Below, piece by piece: positions 25,817 through 34,457 of a stretch of 64,000 nt of DNA. A program made the translations under genes and the position numbers. The stretch's first letter is position 1; each line of letters opens with the position of its first letter. This DNA is from JAUICS01 sp964384335 (GTDB lineage Bacteria > Pseudomonadota > Alphaproteobacteria > Micavibrionales > Micavibrionaceae), in NCBI GenBank assembly GCA_964384335.1, contig CAYLKN010000002.1:38074-102073 (forward strand), in the 5' to 3' direction. The notes under the pieces were generated by a model, which made no database searches, was not told where the DNA came from, and worked only from the letters and a program-made list of their open reading frames with translations.

Positions 25817-27253
25817 CTAATCGGCGTAACAAACTTTCCTTGCCGCGTGCACGATTTCGTCTGTCTGGGGCAACGCCAGCTTTTCAAGGTTTGCTGCGTA
25901 AGGCAAAGGTACATCGGCAGCGCAAACCCTTGCCACAGGCGCATCAAGATAATCAAACGCATGTTCCATGCATAATGCGGCAATTTCGGATCCAATTCCG
26001 GCGTATGGCCATCCTTCTTCCGCACTTACAATCCGGTTGGTTTTCTTGACACTTTCGATAATTGTCCAGCGATCAAGCGGACGGATAGTGCGAAGATTAA
26101 TGACTTCCGCGCTTATTCCCTGTTCCGCAAGTTTAGATGCTGCTTCCAATGCCTTCCCAACCATAATTGAGTACGCAACGATCGTCACGTCGCGTCCTTC
26201 TCTTTCTATTTTCGCTCTGCCAAAAGGAATGACAAAATCTTCATCCTTCGGTACGTCAAAAGACTGTCCGTACAGCATTTCATTTTCAAGAAAGATAACC
26301 GGATTTGGATCGCGAATAGCAGCCTTGAGAAGACCTTTTGCATCTGCACCGGACCAGGGTGCCACGACTTTAAGTCCGGGCACATGGGCATACCATGAGG
26401 CATAATCCTGGCTGTGCTGGGCGGCAACACGGGCCGCCGCACCGTTAGGCCCCCTGAAAACAATCGGACACCCAAGCTGTCCGCCGGCCATATACAATGT
26501 TTTTGCCGCTGAATTGATAATATGGTCAATGGCCTGCATGGCAAAGTTGAATGTCATGAACTCGACAACAGGTTTCAGCCCCTTAAACGCGGCACCCACC
26601 GCCATGCCGGTAAAGCCGTGTTCCGTAATTGGTGTATCAATGACCCGTTTTGCACCAAATTCATCCAGAAGACCCTGCGTCACCTTATAAGCGCCCTGAT
26701 ACTCTGCGACCTCTTCACCCATAACGAAAACGTTTTGATCTGAGCGCATTTCCTCGGCCATTGCATCGCGAAGAGCCTCTCTGACAGTGCAGTTTACAGT
26801 ATCGGTATATGCGGCTTCATCAAAGGGCGGCGGTTCCAGAACGCCTCCCTTTGCATAAAGGATATCCCGGTTCTGTATTGTTTTGCCCTGCGGCTGCGCA
26901 GCTTCAGACCCGGAAGTGGGCACAACATTTAAAGTTTCGTCTTCATCTGAACCGTTGACTTGCGGCTTTTCCTGCGACTTTGATGGAACCTCAATTGAGG
27001 ACACGTCCTCCCCTTCCTCGGCCAGCATTGCTATTGGCGTATTAACCGCAACTCCTTCGGTTCCTTCAGTGACCAGAATTTTACCAATGATTCCTTCATC
27101 AACCGCCTCAACCTCCATAGTGGCCTTGTCAGTTTCAATTTCGGCGATAACGTCACCGGGCTCAACTTTATCACCTTCTTTCTTGACCCAGCGTGCAAGA
27201 TTTCCTTCCGTCATAGTCGGTGATAGTGCGGGCATTAATATTTCAGTAGCCAT
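25817..27253 (-). CDS. pdhB: Pyruvate dehydrogenase E1 beta subunit with N-terminal lipoyl domain
   Basis: 478 residues. Residues 1-78 form a lipoyl domain nearly the same as that of pdhC (ETDKATMEVEAVDEGIIGK), then an Asp/Glu-Ser-Gln linker, then from about 150 the E1 beta transketolase-type domain (TVREALRDAMAEEM, GEEVAEYQGAYKVTQGL, PITEHGFTGMAVGAAF) and transketolase C domain. It forms the alpha2beta2 decarboxylase with PdhA and takes acetyl groups onto lipoate. A lipoylated E1 beta is characteristic of alphaproteobacteria. 38 bases after pdhA. Confidence 0.96.
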   Translation of the reverse strand: MATEILMPALSPTMTEGNLARWVKKEGDKVEPGDVIAEIETDKATMEVEAVDEGIIGKILVTEGTEGVAVNTPIAMLAEEGEDVSSIEVPSKSQEKPQVNGSDEDETLNVVPTSGSEAAQPQGKTIQNRDILYAKGGVLEPPPFDEAAYTDTVNCTVREALRDAMAEEMRSDQNVFVMGEEVAEYQGAYKVTQGLLDEFGAKRVIDTPITEHGFTGMAVGAAFKGLKPVVEFMTFNFAMQAIDHIINSAAKTLYMAGGQLGCPIVFRGPNGAAARVAAQHSQDYASWYAHVPGLKVVAPWSGADAKGLLKAAIRDPNPVIFLENEMLYGQSFDVPKDEDFVIPFGRAKIEREGRDVTIVAYSIMVGKALEAASKLAEQGISAEVINLRTIRPLDRWTIIESVKKTNRIVSAEEGWPYAGIGSEIAALCMEHAFDYLDAPVARVCAADVPLPYAANLEKLALPQTDEIVHAARKVCYAD

Positions 27254-27291
27254 GTATTTTCTCTTTTATAATTTTCATATTTAAAAAAGCG

Positions 27292-28314
27292 TCAATTCTC
27301 AACCAGGACATCGGTCCAGAGCTCCGAAGGATCAGGTTCTGGGCTATTCTGTGCGAATTTTGCCGCATCGTTAACTATTTCCTTAATTTTTCTATCAATT
27401 TCTTTGATTTCGCCGTCTTCAATTCCATTTTCAGACATAATTTTCTTCATAATAAGAATTGGGTCATGGTCATCCTTAAAGTGTGAGACCTCATCTTTTG
27501 TCCGGTATTTTGCAGGATCGGACATGGAGTGCCCACGATATCTGTAGGTAATCATTTCAAGAATATAAGGTCCTTTACCGGCGCGAATATGCTTCAGGGC
27601 TTTCTCGGCGGCCTTGCGCACAGCCATAACATCCATTCCGTCCACCTGTTCACCGGGTATACCGTAGCCTTCACCACGTTTGCAGAGCTCGCCGGCGGAT
27701 GCACGTTCAACCGAAGTTCCCATGCCGTATTTATTATTTTCAATCACATACAAAACAGGCAGCTTCCATAATGCCGCCATATTATAACTTTCTGCCGTCT
27801 GGCCCTGATTTGCAGCGCCGTCACCCATGTATGTAACGGCCACCCCGCGGTCTTCTTTGTATTTATGCGCAAAACCGAGACCTGTACCAAGGGAAGTGGA
27901 CGCGCCGACAATGCCGTGACCGCCATAAAAATTCTTGTCACGACTGAACATATGCATGGAACCGCCTTTTCCTTTGGAGTATCCGTCAATACGACCTGTG
28001 AGCTCCGACATGACACCTTTGGGATCCATTCCGGTAGCCAACATGTGGCCATGATCCCGGTATGCCGTTATGACTGTGTCCTGAGCCTCCTGCATGGATT
28101 GAATCCCTACAACCACTGCTTCCTGGCCAATGTAAAGGTGACAGAATCCGCCAATCAGGCCCATACCGTAAAGCTGTCCTGCCTTTTCCTCGAAACGGCG
28201 GATCAGAAGCATATCGTGATATAACTTTTTAATCTCTTCCTTATTTAATGACGATGATGTGTTGGGCACGGCTTTCAAATTCGATTTCTTTGCAGATTTT
28301 GAGGCAGGAGGCAT
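27292..28314 (-). CDS. pdhA: Pyruvate dehydrogenase E1 alpha subunit
   Basis: Thiamin-diphosphate-dependent pyruvate decarboxylase subunit. 340 residues from ATG 28314, chosen because GGAG lies 6 bases upstream; a GTG at 28326 is the alternative. The TPP-binding motif runs from MGDGAANQGQ to VIENN at about 165-195, and the phosphorylation-loop-like YRYRGHSMSDPAKYR is present. N-terminal 25 residues are Lys/Ser-rich and unconserved. First of pdhA-pdhB-yciI-pdhC, 135 bases downstream of the ftsB-like gene. Confidence 0.96.
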   Translation of the reverse strand: MPPASKSAKKSNLKAVPNTSSSLNKEEIKKLYHDMLLIRRFEEKAGQLYGMGLIGGFCHLYIGQEAVVVGIQSMQEAQDTVITAYRDHGHMLATGMDPKGVMSELTGRIDGYSKGKGGSMHMFSRDKNFYGGHGIVGASTSLGTGLGFAHKYKEDRGVAVTYMGDGAANQGQTAESYNMAALWKLPVLYVIENNKYGMGTSVERASAGELCKRGEGYGIPGEQVDGMDVMAVRKAAEKALKHIRAGKGPYILEMITYRYRGHSMSDPAKYRTKDEVSHFKDDHDPILIMKKIMSENGIEDGEIKEIDRKIKEIVNDAAKFAQNSPEPDPSELWTDVLVEN

Positions 28315-28449
28315 ATAAAACTCCACACAGTATTTATAAAATAAAAATTTAATCAGACATGCTTGAAAATATAAATATTTTCAAAACACGCAAGGCTTTT
28401 ATATTGTGCGCAGCACTAATTAACAAAAACCACAAAAAAAGGCCGGATA

Positions 28450-28764
28450 TTATTCGCGGATAATCAGATCCCACTCACCTTCCGCCCTGTAACCCAGTAT
28501 CTTCCGCGCCTGCTCTTCAAGAACATCAGGATCAATTGACCCCTGACGCAATTTGGACACTTTAAATTCAAGCGCTTCCCTTTTTGAAACCAATGTATTC
28601 AGGTCACGTTCAAGACGTTCAACATTTGAATTCATTGCGACCATTTGCGGATAACTCCGTGGACCATTCACAAGATGGTAGGAGAAATAAAAACATAAGG
28701 CAAAACAAACAATGGAAATCCAGTGATTGTTAATGATATGCCGGGTTTCGATAAATGCCTTCAT
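28450..28764 (-). CDS. ftsB: FtsB/DivIC-family septum formation initiator
   Basis: 104-residue bitopic membrane protein: short cytoplasmic N-terminus, one transmembrane helix at about 13-33 (NHWISIVCFALCFYFSYHLV), then a coiled coil about 45-72 (NSNVERLERDLNTLVSKREALE) and a C-terminal segment with DPDVLEEQARKILGY, the conserved FtsB motif. It would bridge FtsL and FtsQ in the divisome. The position between eno and pdhA is the conserved alphaproteobacterial one. It does not overlap its neighbours (89 bases after eno). Confidence 0.85.
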   Translation of the reverse strand: MKAFIETRHIINNHWISIVCFALCFYFSYHLVNGPRSYPQMVAMNSNVERLERDLNTLVSKREALEFKVSKLRQGSIDPDVLEEQARKILGYRAEGEWDLIIRE

Positions 28765-28853
28765 TCATCTATCGAATCACAGGTGAGTCCTGTGGTCAAG
28801 CCAAATATTCAAGTATAGTCAGTGGCTTATAAAATATTTTCCACAGCCTTCGG

Positions 28854-30173
28854 TTACGCCGCATTTTTCCGGACTGTTTTTTCGGCATGTCGCATCGCCG
28901 TTTGTAAAACAGATTTCCCCGCATATTTTGCCTGGGGGCCCAGATATTCCTCAATACGGAGCAGCTGATTATATTTTGCAACGCGGTCAGAGCGGGACAA
29001 AGACCCCGTCTTGATCTGGCCTGCATTGGTTGCAACGGCAAGGTCAGCAATGCTGGTATCTTCCGTCTCCCCGGATCTGTGTGAGATAACGTTGCCAAAA
29101 CGGGCCTTCTTCGCGGTTTCGATCGTCTCAAGTGTTTCTGTCAATGAACCGATCTGGTTGACCTTAATCAGGATCGCATTGCCGCACCCTTTTTCAATTC
29201 CGTCCTTCAGGCGTTTCGGGTTTGTTACAAAAAGATCATCTCCGACAAGCTGGATCTTGTTGCCAAGGGCTGAGGTAAGATTTCCCCATCCCTCCCAGTC
29301 GTCTTCCGCCAGGCCATCCTCAATGGAAACGACAGGATAATTTGCAACAATTTCTTCATAGATTTTGATCATGTCATCCGAAGAACAGACTTTCCCCTCA
29401 CCTTCCAGATGATACCGGCCGTCCTTGTAAAATTCAGTGGATGCGGTATCAAGGGCAATGACAACGTCATCCCCGGGTTTGTATCCTGCCGCTTCGATCG
29501 CATTCATAATATAGCTCAAAGCCTCTTGTGAAGAGCTGATTTCAGGAGCAAAACCGCCTTCATCTCCAACATTTGTATCCAGACCGTTGTTCTTGAGTTC
29601 TTTTTTAAGAGCGTGGAATATCTCTGCACCGCACCGCAATGCCTCACTAAAGCTTTCAAAATTAACGGGCATTACCATGAATTCCTGAAAATCGACCGGG
29701 TTGTCGGCATGGGCGCCACCGTTGATGATATTCATCATTGGTGTCGGCAAAAGATGCGCATAAGGTCCGCCGATATATTTAAAAAGAGGCAAATCAAGTT
29801 CGTCGGCCATTGCCTTTGCAACGGCAAGAGAGACGCCCAGGATTGCATTTGCACCGAGACGCTCCTTATTATTCGTTCCATCCTGGCGGATCAGGATGCT
29901 ATCGATAAGGATCTGTTCGGAAGCATCCAGACCGCAAAGAGTTTCGCAGATTTCAGTATTTATAAGCTCAACTGCCTTAAGCACACCCTTGCCGTTGTAA
30001 ATCTCTTTATTACCGTCACGAAGCTCAACGGCCTCATACGAGCCGGTTGATGCTCCCGAAGGAACGGCGGCGCGGCTCCATGCACCGCTTTCGAGTGTCA
30101 CATCAACCTCAACTGTTGGATTTCCTCTGCTGTCGAGTATCTGTCTGGCTTGTATATCAACGATTGCAGTCAT
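28854..30173 (-). CDS. eno: Enolase
   Basis: 2-phosphoglycerate dehydratase of glycolysis and a degradosome component in many proteobacteria. 439 residues from the second of two adjacent ATGs, giving the standard N-terminus MTAIVDIQARQILDSRGNPT and a better spacing to CAGGAG. Conserved pieces include SGASTGSYEAVELRDG, GDEGGFAPEI, VSIEDGLAEDDW, the catalytic Lys region ILIKVNQIGSLTETLE and SHRSGETEDTSIAD. 41 bases downstream of kdsA. Confidence 0.97.
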   Translation of the reverse strand: MTAIVDIQARQILDSRGNPTVEVDVTLESGAWSRAAVPSGASTGSYEAVELRDGNKEIYNGKGVLKAVELINTEICETLCGLDASEQILIDSILIRQDGTNNKERLGANAILGVSLAVAKAMADELDLPLFKYIGGPYAHLLPTPMMNIINGGAHADNPVDFQEFMVMPVNFESFSEALRCGAEIFHALKKELKNNGLDTNVGDEGGFAPEISSSQEALSYIMNAIEAAGYKPGDDVVIALDTASTEFYKDGRYHLEGEGKVCSSDDMIKIYEEIVANYPVVSIEDGLAEDDWEGWGNLTSALGNKIQLVGDDLFVTNPKRLKDGIEKGCGNAILIKVNQIGSLTETLETIETAKKARFGNVISHRSGETEDTSIADLAVATNAGQIKTGSLSRSDRVAKYNQLLRIEEYLGPQAKYAGKSVLQTAMRHAEKTVRKNAA

Positions 30174-30214
30174 CATAAACTCCTGTTTTTAAATTACTGT
30201 AAATGGATATAGGC

Positions 30215-31060
30215 TCATTGGCTTTCCGCTGTCTTGTAATCCTTAACCACCTTATCTATTGCCATTAACGTCTTCAATGTTTTGGGCATATCTGCCAGCC
30301 GTAGCATATTAGGACCATCGGATGGGGCGTTATCCGGGTCCTGATGCGTTTCAATAAACACTGCGGCTACCCCCGCAGCCACCGCAGAACGCGCCAGAAC
30401 GGGAACCATAAGGCGATCACCTCCGGATGCATGCCCATGCCCGCCCGGCTTTTGCACTGAATGCGTTGCGTCAAAGACAACGGGATACCCCGTCTCCGCC
30501 ATTATCGGCAATGACCGCATATCGGAAACCAGTGCATTATATCCGAAACTGGTTCCGCGTTCGCACAGCAGAATATTTTTATTTCCTGTTCCCTCAATTT
30601 TGTCTATGACGTTGCGCATATCCCAGGGTGCGAGAAATTGCCCTTTTTTTACATTGATCGTTTTGCCTGTCCTGCCCGCCGCGATCAAAAGATCAGTCTG
30701 ACGGCATAAAAAAGCCGGAATTTGAAGAATATCGACAACCTGGGCAACCTCCGCACACTGATCAGGCAAATGAACGTCGGTCAGAACCGGGACACCTAGC
30801 TCCTTTCTGATGTCTGAAAATATAGAAAGCGCCTTATTCATACCAACGCCACGTTCACTTTTCAGACTTGTCCGGTTGGCTTTATCGAAAGAGGTCTTAT
30901 AAACGAATCCTATCCCGAGTTCACGGGTCAATTCCTTGAGTGCCCCTGCCATTTCAAAGGCGTGATCCCGGCTTTCAAGTACGCATGGCCCTGCAAACAA
31001 GGAGAATGGCAATGAATTGGAAATGGTAACTGATTGAACGGATACTGTGTGACTGGCCAT
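30215..31060 (-). CDS. kdsA: 3-deoxy-D-manno-octulosonate 8-phosphate synthase
   Basis: Condenses phosphoenolpyruvate with arabinose 5-phosphate to KDO-8-phosphate, precursor of the inner-core sugar of LPS. 281 residues, usual length. Signatures: LFAGPCVLESRDHA at the N-terminus, FDKANRTSLKSERG, LTDVHLPDQCAEVAQVVD, VKKGQFLAPWDM and FDATHSVQKPGGHGHASGG. AGAGAG upstream of ATG 31060 is a plausible Shine-Dalgarno. Functionally linked with the lpx genes at the right end; here followed by eno, the standard order, but separated from pyrG by the accessory segment. Confidence 0.96.
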   Translation of the reverse strand: MASHTVSVQSVTISNSLPFSLFAGPCVLESRDHAFEMAGALKELTRELGIGFVYKTSFDKANRTSLKSERGVGMNKALSIFSDIRKELGVPVLTDVHLPDQCAEVAQVVDILQIPAFLCRQTDLLIAAGRTGKTINVKKGQFLAPWDMRNVIDKIEGTGNKNILLCERGTSFGYNALVSDMRSLPIMAETGYPVVFDATHSVQKPGGHGHASGGDRLMVPVLARSAVAAGVAAVFIETHQDPDNAPSDGPNMLRLADMPKTLKTLMAIDKVVKDYKTAESQ

Positions 31061-31152
31061 GGATACTCTCTTTTTAGAAAGTATTAAAACGCCAAATACA
31101 CTGTGTCAATTCGGGAGAAATGGTAACTGCGGTATTATCAGTCTTAAAACAC

Positions 31153-32826
31153 TTACCCTTTCTGAATATCTCCGATTTTCTGGATAAAGTTCTGAATATG
31201 CGCGGCCATTTCTTTGGAATGCTTTGTCAGTTGCTCGGAAGCTCCCAAAACATTCTCTGCACCGTCTTTGGTCTTTTGCCCTTCGCCCTGCACTTCCTCA
31301 ACCTTTGTTGTAACAACAGAAGTCTGACTGGTGGCATGCTCCATATTACGGCTTATTTCCTGTGTTGCGGCTTGCTGCTCATCAACGGCGGTGGCAATAC
31401 TTGTTGAAATCTCACTCATCTCGTCAACAATTTTGCGTATATTCTGGAGTGCGGATACCGCCTCCTTGGAGACGTTCTGAACATCCTGAATTTTGGATGC
31501 AATATCAGCTGTCGCAGATGATGTCTGGCTTGCCAGATCTTTAACCTCACCGGCAACCACGGCAAAGCCTTTGCCGGCCTCACCGGCCCGCGCCGCCTCA
31601 ATTGTTGCATTCAGGGCAAGGAGATTTGTTTGCTCGGCAATACCATCAATAATTGATACAACTTCATTAATTTCGTCTGCCGCAGCCGCCAGACCCTGTA
31701 TCGTATCATCCGTTTTGCCGACAACCTCAACCCCGTATTGCGCTTTTTCGTTAGACATTTTTATTTGCTCGGCAATATTGATAATAGAGCTGTTCAGTTC
31801 GGTAGCCGCACCGGCAACAGTTTCTATATTATTGCTCGTTACGCCCGCGGCTTCAGCAACCTCATCCGTTTTGTTTTTGTTGGCCTCCGCAACTTCCAAC
31901 AAAGATCTGGCCGTATTCTCCAAAGACTTGGCGGCCTCAGTTACAGACTTCATAACTTCTTCAGAAGCGAGATAGAAATTATCGGCCTCTTCGTTAAGTG
32001 TGGCGACCTTTTTTTGTTCCCGCTTTTGATCTTCTTCAAGTTGTGCAGTAAATTCCTTAACCTTAAACTGGTTCTTGCGGAATAATTCCATAGCCCGGGC
32101 AATAAGCCCGATTTCATCTTTGCGGGACTGGTACATCACCCGGTTATCAATTTTCCCATCCACAAGGTCGTTTGTAATTTCAGAGAGTTTATTCAGTGGC
32201 AGGATCAGTTCCATGCGCATCACATAAAAAACAATCCCGAGTATTATAACCAGAAAACCAATAACAACAGGTACGGCGGTTGCCATAGCCTGTCTGTTCA
32301 TTTCATTTATTCTGTCTTCGTTCCAGATTGTGACCAAAGTGCCCAGAACTTCCTGTTCACCTGCTCTTCGCTCATGAATCACGGGTAAAGAAATCAAAAG
32401 CTCCCCATCCATATAGGCTGTGAACCCATCATTGTTTTTTTCATAATTATCAGCCCTTGCAATTAATGTCTTTAAATCATTAAAGCTATCGTCATCAAGT
32501 GTGAAGTTTTCCCTTGTAACGAAAATATTTTTAGTACCGTCTTCTTCGAAGAAAAGCGCACCGTCAAAGGCGCTTTGTTTTTCCGCAATCCTGCCAAAAG
32601 CATCTTTAATCGGTCTGTCCTGGGAGAGTCTTAACGCCGTTACTGTCTGCTGCATAAAAAGATTAGCAATAGTGTATTGCTGGTCGTGAGAAATATTTTT
32701 CACCAGCGTCTGAATAAACAAGCGATTGCCAAGGAAGAGTATTATATAACTCACAAAAACGGCCAGACCTATAATAACCAAAAGCCTTACACCGATAGAT
32801 TTTGTCTGTCCTTCATTATTCTCCAT
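31153..32826 (-). CDS. Methyl-accepting chemotaxis protein
   Basis: 557-residue transmembrane chemoreceptor from ATG 32826 (good AAAGGTG Shine-Dalgarno; a TTG ten codons earlier is less likely). TM1 at about 12-34, a periplasmic domain of about 145 residues, TM2 at about 180-203, HAMP about 205-258, then the MCP signalling domain with the conserved hairpin tip EQTNLLALNATIEAARAGE and GFAVVAGEVKDLASQT. It would relay ligand binding to CheA/CheW. The C-terminus ends NFIQKIGDIQKG without an NWETF-type CheR tether. No che genes are in the window. It follows a pair of binding-protein genes on the same strand, which may supply its ligand signal. Confidence 0.93.
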   Translation of the reverse strand: MENNEGQTKSIGVRLLVIIGLAVFVSYIILFLGNRLFIQTLVKNISHDQQYTIANLFMQQTVTALRLSQDRPIKDAFGRIAEKQSAFDGALFFEEDGTKNIFVTRENFTLDDDSFNDLKTLIARADNYEKNNDGFTAYMDGELLISLPVIHERRAGEQEVLGTLVTIWNEDRINEMNRQAMATAVPVVIGFLVIILGIVFYVMRMELILPLNKLSEITNDLVDGKIDNRVMYQSRKDEIGLIARAMELFRKNQFKVKEFTAQLEEDQKREQKKVATLNEEADNFYLASEEVMKSVTEAAKSLENTARSLLEVAEANKNKTDEVAEAAGVTSNNIETVAGAATELNSSIINIAEQIKMSNEKAQYGVEVVGKTDDTIQGLAAAADEINEVVSIIDGIAEQTNLLALNATIEAARAGEAGKGFAVVAGEVKDLASQTSSATADIASKIQDVQNVSKEAVSALQNIRKIVDEMSEISTSIATAVDEQQAATQEISRNMEHATSQTSVVTTKVEEVQGEGQKTKDGAENVLGASEQLTKHSKEMAAHIQNFIQKIGDIQKG

Positions 32827-32910
32827 TTGGCACCTTTTCGTGTTTGTTAGATACAATTAAAATCATCACCCACATCGTACAGAATAAAATATCTATTACT
32901 TATTTTTAGT

Positions 32911-32948
32911 ATAACGGCGATGTTACACACAACACACACCGCCGTTAT
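32911..32948 (-). terminator. Hairpin between the frameshifted binding-protein gene and the chemoreceptor gene
   Basis: A perfect 9-base inverted repeat, ATAACGGCG / CGCCGTTAT, encloses a 20-base CA-rich loop and lies 25 bases past the binding-protein stop and 85 bases before the chemoreceptor start. In the minus-strand sense it is followed by an A-rich rather than a clean T-rich tract, so it may act as a partial terminator or mRNA-stability element rather than a canonical intrinsic terminator. Confidence 0.45.
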
Positions 32949-32973
32949 ATTTATTTAAAAACTTTAGCAGATG

Positions 32974-33905
32974 CTACTCAATTATTTCAGCCGCATTCAG
33001 AATATCCAGAGGTACGTCCAGACCAAGTCTTTTGACAGAATTAAGATTTAGGTACAAAAGCGGGTCGGGATCAGTTCTGAATCCAACCTGTGATATCGGC
33101 TTGCCTTCAATCATGACTTCCGCAAATATTTCTGCAAGGATACGGCCCTGTGTTTCAATATCGGCCACGTGTGCAGAGATGGCACCTTTATCAACAGGGA
33201 TTTTACTGTAGGAGAAAACTGGCGTGTCCTGAGCCGCTTTTATTATATCTTCTGTGTTATCAATCAAAAGGGCCTGGGATCCCAAAATAAACCCATCGAC
33301 CTGGTCACGCATTGACTTAACACTTTCCAATATCTCATCAATATTATCATAATGCTTTACAGTACATGTCATATTAAATTGCGGGCAGGTCTCAACCGTA
33401 CCATCATCATCAACCTGGGATGCCGGATGTCCTTTTTCTACCATGACGTGTATCCTGGCTTCCGGTAAAATTTCATTGACGATTCCAAGCCTTGTCTCGT
33501 AAGGCAGGTAATATGTAACTCCTTTAAAATTTATATCAGGACTGGTCATATCGTCCATAACTCCTAAAATTTCAGGATGATTGGTTGCCGCACCAAAGGC
33601 TGGAATTTTAGGCGGATTTTCCCCAAGATAAGTCGCGCCGGCAGAGCGAAAAACAAGCATCGCATCCTTACTTTGCTCAAACTCCTTAACTGCCGCAGCC
33701 ATCTCCTGCGCATCATTGAGGTTTATTTTTCTTCAAAATTCAATTGCGGATACTTCTCCTGAATGTGTTTTTTGAAAGAAGAATAAATATTGTTAGGCAT
33801 TGTCGCATTTTTAAACCAGGTCACCCCCACTTCCAAAGCCGATGCATTGGGACTTTGAAAAAGTGCCAACACAAAAACCATAAGTGCCAATATAGTTTTT
33901 TTCAT
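32974..33905 (-). pseudogene. ABC-type substrate-binding protein gene with a single-base frameshift
   Basis: Paralogue of the intact gene at 34458-35390. The first part (33905-33723) encodes a signal peptide (MKKTILALMVFVLALF...ASALEVG) and stops at TAA right after GAA GAA AAA; the homologous continuation, starting INLNDAQEMAAAVKEFEQSKD, is in the next frame and runs open for about 245 codons to 32974. The coding length is 932 bases against 933 for the paralogue, so exactly one base is missing, in a run of five A. A strong AAGGAG precedes the ATG. The rest of the gene is undamaged, including a CX6C pair also found in the paralogue. It is either a very recent pseudogene, an error in a homopolymer, or a gene read by slippage on AAAA-TAA. 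Family: PF04392-like periplasmic binding protein; ligand unknown. Confidence 0.85.
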
Positions 33906-34457
33906 TACTTCACTCCTTTTTTACGGTTTGATACTTAAAGAATTAAGTAGATATATAAAAAGTTTGCCACCCTAAAATCTATATATTTATAATATTTTCA
34001 GATGTCTTACTTTTTAGTTAATTTAGATTACAATCAAAAGTCCATAATTGAAAGTATTATAATACATATATTTAAGCTTTAAAATCAGAGTAATATGCAA
34101 ACAAAACACTATACCTTGCGACAATTACATACACAGCTATGAAACACAGCCGTGAAAAGTTTTTTTACTTAACCCAATAATTTTATTTCACAATTCGTCA
34201 AATCTGTATTGAAAAAGACCTGTTTGGAAACCGCGTTACTGATGTATGTTTAAGATGTTTGTTTCCAGCGTCTTGATTAGATTTTCACAACGGAGTTAAG
34301 GCGGAGATTTTCTTAAACACTTAGTCTCAGGACCGATGAATTATGCTCATGTTTCCAGTATCAAATTTCGAACAATTTTAACACTCAAAACTTCGGGCGG
34401 CCTTCATGGGTCCTGAGCCTGATTTAAGTTTAACAAGTTAGCGATGAATAACCGTGA
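33906..34457. other. 552-base AT-rich spacer between the two binding-protein genes
   Basis: No credible reading frame, tRNA or recognisable RNA family is seen. The part next to 33905 must carry the promoter and Shine-Dalgarno (AAGGAG) of the frameshifted gene. The half next to the intact gene contains an imperfect inverted repeat (34313-34427) described separately. The stretch is unusually long for this compact chromosome. Confidence 0.6.
34313..34427. repeat. Imperfect inverted repeat, about 115 bases end to end
   Basis: The left arm 34313-34334 (TTAAA, eight bases, then CTCAGGACC) is matched in reverse complement by the right arm 34409-34427 (GGTCCTGAG, five bases, then TTTAA). The enclosed 74 bases have no long frame. 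Such a unit could be a miniature transposable element, an insertion-sequence remnant, or a structured RNA or terminator just downstream of the intact binding-protein gene. The sequence alone does not decide between these. Confidence 0.4.

Noticed and set aside
33716..33740. Programmed -1 ribosomal frameshift in the first binding-protein gene
   Set aside because: Only a single AAAA slip site before TAA; no canonical X-XXY-YYZ heptamer and no obvious stimulatory hairpin just downstream, so kept as a possibility and not called as a feature.
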